Shown: one piece after another, positions 4,585-8,019 of the stretch
Layout of the letters: each line of letters starts with the position of its first letter
Numbering within the stretch: the stretch's first letter is position 1
NCBI GenBank assembly: GCA_947629215.1
Contig: CANRCU010000096.1
Location: 1 to 8,019 of the forward strand
Reading direction: 5' to 3'
Origin: an uncultured Clostridia bacterium
GTDB taxonomy: Bacteria > Bacillota > Clostridia > Lachnospirales > CAG-274
Length of the DNA stretch: 8,019 nucleotides
Notes under the pieces: model-generated
Told to the model about the DNA's origin: nothing
Seen by the model: the letters and a program-made list of their open reading frames with translations, nothing else
Database searches by the model: none
Position numbers and translations under genes: made by a program

Positions 4585-7500
4585 TTACTTAGTTGTTTCC
4601 TCTGTTTCTGCATCGTCTGCATTTTCTTCTGCATCTTCAGCGTTTTCTTCGGTTTCTTCTTCATTTTCTTCGGTCTTTTCTTCGTCCTCTGCAACTTCCT
4701 CGGTTTCTTCGGATTCCTCGATAAGCTCCTCAACTTCTTCTGCAAGCTCGTCTGCGGATTCCTCAACTTCCTCTTCTACAACAGGCAGTGTGTTGATAAC
4801 GTTATACATAATAACAGCAACTTCTGCTCTTGTTATGTTTGCAGTAGGATTAAGATTGTTGTTAGAACCGTTTACAATACCTGTTTCAACAAGGTATGCA
4901 ACATACGGTGCAGCCCATGCGGGAACATCTGCTGCGTCATTGAACTTATCAATAACAGTTGCATCGGCTGTTGTATCTATACCGGACGCCTTAAGTGCAT
5001 TTGTAACCATAACCATAAGTTCTGCTCTTGTGCAGTAGTTATCGGGACCGAATGTACCGTCGCCGTAACCGTTGATAAGACCTGCCGACTTAGCAGCTGC
5101 AATTGCGCTGTAGTAATACGTGCCTTCGCTGACATCATCAAAGTTGTCTGTTGTAGAACCCGTAATACCCAAAGCATTCACAAGCATTATAACAAAGTCT
5201 GCTCTCTTGCAGTTAGCATCGGGAGCGAACTTGCCGTTGCCGACACCGTTGATTATACCCATTGTTGCAAGTGTATTGATAGCTTCTGCTGCCCAAGGCT
5301 TGTCAGCTATATCGTTGAACATTGTTACAACATCAACATCTGTAAGCTTGTCTTGGTCATCCGGTACATTCTTCTCGGCTGTTGTAGCCTCTGTATCATC
5401 TTCTTTTGCGGTTTCTGTAGTGCTTGCGCTATTGGAGCTGCTGCCGCCTGTAGAGGAGCTGCTGCTTCCACCGCCACCGCCGCCACCGCCGCCGCCACTG
5501 CTGTGGCTGCCGCCTGAAGGTGTAGTCGATGATGTAGGCTCTGTACCCGAGGTAGGCTCTGAAGGAACGTCAGAACCATCGCTGCCTGTATCGGGCAGAG
5601 TTACAAGGTCTTCGTTATCGTGTACATAAGCAGTCTTTCTTGCAAGGAAGTCGCCAAGGATAAATGCTCCGTCCTCGCCTCTTGTATATCTCTGCTGCTC
5701 ATTGAGCGATACACTTTGATCAACGCTCTTGAACATATCGGCTGTTGCCGTTTCGTTAAGGTTGTTGATACTTGGTGTAGCAGGATTTTCGGGTGTAGGA
5801 TCTTTCCAGATAAAGTAGTTGTCATTAACTGTCTTAAGGTCTACAGCCGCATTTGTGAACTGAGTGAACTCAGTAAGCGAACCGATCTGGTCTGCATGTG
5901 TATCTTCGTCAACATATGCTTTGTCATCTCTGTAAGATACAACGCCCGCAAGGTCATAAGAGAACAGTGAACGAGCCGATGAGTAAAGCGCAATGTTGCG
6001 ATACTGGTTGTTATAGAAAACAACATTCCTTAATTTAGCAACAGGGTTGGAGTTTGAATCGTAACCGTTACCCTTGTTGTTGAAGGATATACAATCTTTG
6101 AAGTAGTGGTTAACGGGGATAGACTCACCGCCGGCTTTGAAACCGTTACCACCGCTTGTTGCGTTGTAGTCAACGTCTGTACCGTCTTCAAGGAGCTGAT
6201 AGCCCTGTCTGTAAGATACACAGCCGTCTACAACAACTTCACCTATAGCGCCCGACGAAAGCTTGGTATAAAGATCCCAGCCGTCATCAAGGTTGTGGTG
6301 AGAAATACAGCCCTTGAACATATTGTTGTTACCAACCGTAAGCTTGATAGCGAAACCGTCGGCATTGTTCTTGGACGGGTCACAGTTGTTATAAGCCTCA
6401 CAGTTAAGAACAAGGTTGTTTGAAGGCCAATCTGCGAAGTTATCGCTTGAATCGGTACGGCTTATCTGAAGACCGCAGTCACCGTTATCATGGAATGTAC
6501 AATTCTTGATAAGGTTGTGGTTACCGCCAACGTGGAACGGCTTGCTGTTACCGCCCGAATTCATAACGGTTATACCGTCAAACTCCCAATAATCGGCGGA
6601 AATAATGAAGCCCTCTTCCTTCTTCTGAAGGTCGACAATAGGTGTTGCGCCTTCTGCAGCAACAACATATTTCTTGGCATTTGCATAACCGCTTGCCGTT
6701 CTTGGGATAGTAATAGTATCTCTTGTTTTGTAAACACCGTCAAGCATGATTATCTTCTGACCGGGTTCAAGCAGACCAACAGCTGTTTCCAGATCTATCG
6801 GGCTGTCTATCGTGCCGGCATTGTCAACTTTACCGTCGGGTGCAACATATATTTCTTTCATGGTCGAATCCATTGCCTTGCAGGTGATAGTCGTTCTTGT
6901 AACGACCTTATCATAGCTGTAGCAAAGGTCAACGTGCGTTGGTGTGTAAATAAATTCAAACTGGTTCTGAGAATCACCGTCAAAGGTCACGGGGAATATT
7001 GTATTCTTCTTGTAAACCTTAGCGTCCTCATAAACGATCACACCGTTTTGCTTAATGGTAACAAGACCACCGTTGGGGTTGGATGCTGAAAGAATAAGGT
7101 TATAATTTGTATTTGTTGTATAAAGGTCTGACTTAACGCTGATCTTAGGAGAATAAATTTCTTCTTCCATATCGTTTACAACAACGTCAACGTTTGAGTC
7201 TGTTTCATTGAACTGAATGTTCTCAACATCCATATCACCGAAACGGCAAGCAAAGAAACCTACATATACATTGTCATGATCCTGAGTTGTAAGCAGCTCG
7301 GAAAGGTCATCTTTTGTATCAAAGCTGTATACTGTCTGTGTTTCGCCTGTCTGATAGTCATATGTTGTTAAAGCAAAACCATAGTTGATCCTCTTTAACG
7401 TGATGTTGTACTTATCGCCCGCTACCGGAAGGTGGCTGGTCGTTGTTTTAAAGCCAAGTTTTGTTTTGGAGCCTGCGCCCGATGTATCGGTAACACCGCT

Positions 7501-8019
7501 TCTGTAAGAAAGAGTTATTCTGTTCTGAACAGCTTTTTCGGCAAAACTTGAAACCGTAGGATTGGTCGGGAATGTAGAGCTTGTTGCAGCACCGGCAACA
7601 ACAACGTTTGACGCAAACGAAATAATGTTAACGTCGTCTTTTGTTGCTATACGGTTAGCTTCATACTGAGCCCTTATCTGGTCTGTTTCTTCCTCTGTAA
7701 GTTCTCTGCCGAGAGATGCTTTCTTAGCCGCAACAGCCTCTTCTATCTGATGTTCGATAGTGTATTCCTGCTGCTTGTAAGCCTCGAATATAGTCATAGG
7801 CTCACCGTAAGCATCTTTAACGGCTTTGTTTGCGTCGGTCGTGATATTGTTATCGCTGCCGCCGTCTGCCATAGGAAGGTAAAGCGGGATAACGTCACGA
7901 GCCATAATACCGAGAGCTTCCTGACCGGAACGAACCATATCAAGAGCTTCAAGATCGCTTACAACATATCTGTTGCCGTTTTCGTCCTTGATGCTGTACT
8001 TGTCATAAACAGCCTGCAT
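4585..8019 (-). CDS. Cell-wall-anchored pectate lyase, family PL9, with three SLH domains (5' end outside window)
   Basis: At least 1144 residues, numbered here from the right edge. The frame is open there and no signal peptide is seen, so the ATG at the edge is unlikely to be the true start. Residues 170-280 look like a beta-sandwich (VYVGFFACR), and 285-385 are Ig-like. Residues 388-720 form a right-handed beta-helix starting KEIYVAPDGK. D554, D578, D579 and D582 (NADGFAIKL and LDDGWDLY) have the exact spacing of the calcium ligands of Pel9A (Asp209, 233, 234, 237), and K628 in GFKAGG fits its catalytic lysine. It should therefore cleave polygalacturonate by beta-elimination. A Ser/Thr/Gly linker with ten glycines in a row follows (about 812-875). 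Three SLH domains start near 901, 960 and 1026 and would bind cell-wall polymers. The last 63 residues are 37 Glu or Asp, an unusual ending after SLH domains. Two terminators follow. The fold and anchor are near certain; the exact substrate is less so. Confidence 0.93.
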   Translation of the reverse strand: MQAVYDKYSIKDENGNRYVVSDLEALDMVRSGQEALGIMARDVIPLYLPMADGGSDNNITTDANKAVKDAYGEPMTIFEAYKQQEYTIEHQIEEAVAAKKASLGRELTEEETDQIRAQYEANRIATKDDVNIISFASNVVVAGAATSSTFPTNPTVSSFAEKAVQNRITLSYRSGVTDTSGAGSKTKLGFKTTTSHLPVAGDKYNITLKRINYGFALTTYDYQTGETQTVYSFDTKDDLSELLTTQDHDNVYVGFFACRFGDMDVENIQFNETDSNVDVVVNDMEEEIYSPKISVKSDLYTTNTNYNLILSASNPNGGLVTIKQNGVIVYEDAKVYKKNTIFPVTFDGDSQNQFEFIYTPTHVDLCYSYDKVVTRTTITCKAMDSTMKEIYVAPDGKVDNAGTIDSPIDLETAVGLLEPGQKIIMLDGVYKTRDTITIPRTASGYANAKKYVVAAEGATPIVDLQKKEEGFIISADYWEFDGITVMNSGGNSKPFHVGGNHNLIKNCTFHDNGDCGLQISRTDSSDNFADWPSNNLVLNCEAYNNCDPSKNNADGFAIKLTVGNNNMFKGCISHHNLDDGWDLYTKLSSGAIGEVVVDGCVSYRQGYQLLEDGTDVDYNATSGGNGFKAGGESIPVNHYFKDCISFNNKGNGYDSNSNPVAKLRNVVFYNNQYRNIALYSSARSLFSYDLAGVVSYRDDKAYVDEDTHADQIGSLTEFTQFTNAAVDLKTVNDNYFIWKDPTPENPATPSINNLNETATADMFKSVDQSVSLNEQQRYTRGEDGAFILGDFLARKTAYVHDNEDLVTLPDTGSDGSDVPSEPTSGTEPTSSTTPSGGSHSSGGGGGGGGGGSSSSSTGGSSSNSASTTETAKEDDTEATTAEKNVPDDQDKLTDVDVVTMFNDIADKPWAAEAINTLATMGIINGVGNGKFAPDANCKRADFVIMLVNALGITGSTTDNFDDVSEGTYYYSAIAAAKSAGLINGYGDGTFGPDNYCTRAELMVMVTNALKASGIDTTADATVIDKFNDAADVPAWAAPYVAYLVETGIVNGSNNNLNPTANITRAEVAVIMYNVINTLPVVEEEVEESADELAEEVEELIEESEETEEVAEDEEKTEENEEETEENAEDAEENADDAETEETTK

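Noticed and set aside
4388..5038. Long serine-rich plus-strand frame
   Set aside because: It runs through the tandem repeat and then mirrors the acidic tail and SLH region of the lyase on the other strand. The low-complexity Ser content is the reverse complement of Glu codons, and no ribosome site was found.
5584..5598. LPDTG, a sortase-type motif, at residues 808-812 of the lyase
   Set aside because: It lies in the middle of the protein before the linker and SLH domains, with no hydrophobic segment or basic tail after it, so it is not a sorting signal.
5120..5629. Plus-strand frame with a proline run
   Set aside because: The prolines are the reverse complement of the glycine linker. It lies wholly inside the well-supported lyase gene.

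Overview
The window looks like a chromosomal segment from a gut or rumen Gram-positive anaerobe of class Clostridia, probably in the Ruminococcaceae/Oscillospiraceae range. The clues are AT-rich intergenic DNA, strong AGGAGG ribosome binding sites, T-rich intrinsic terminators, a SecF of Firmicutes type, and secreted pectin-related proteins, one carrying S-layer homology (SLH) domains. The lineage is an inference from style and gene content, not from a marker gene.

Layout, left to right. Positions 2-556 (+) hold the C-terminal 184 residues of SecF, followed by a probable terminator. An AT-rich gap leads to an extended -10 promoter and a lone unrecognised 114-residue gene (971-1315, +) with its own strong terminator. 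From there to the right edge every gene is on the minus strand. Read in that direction, they are a pectate lyase of family PL9 with three SLH domains and an acidic tail (8019-4585, N-terminus outside the window); a repeat-rich gap with two terminators and a four-copy 35-bp tandem array; a 324-bp AT-rich segment bounded by perfect 23-bp inverted repeats; an N-terminally truncated serine recombinase (3912-3481); a 544-residue secreted protein with two related beta-sandwich-like domains (3300-1666); a 44-residue peptide (1649-1515) too short for routine gene calling; and a strong terminator (1505-1474).

How the parts may work together. The lyase would be held on the cell wall by its SLH domains and cut pectic polymers by calcium-dependent beta-elimination. 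The 544-residue exported protein resembles accessory, carbohydrate-binding parts of clostridial pectinases and may bind the same material. The strongest promoter seen on the minus strand (TTGACA-N17-TAAAAT) lies between the 23-bp inverted repeats and points at the recombinase remnant, the secreted protein and the peptide, with no clear terminator between them. This is the layout expected of an invertible (phase-variable) promoter, and it is the most interesting hypothesis here. The neighbouring recombinase has lost its catalytic domain, so an enzyme from elsewhere would be needed.

Two intergenic repeats, at 1378-1435 and 4357-4412, belong to one family in opposite orientation. They share the order of blocks and two hairpins, and the paired bases differ between copies in a compensating way, which suggests selection on structure.
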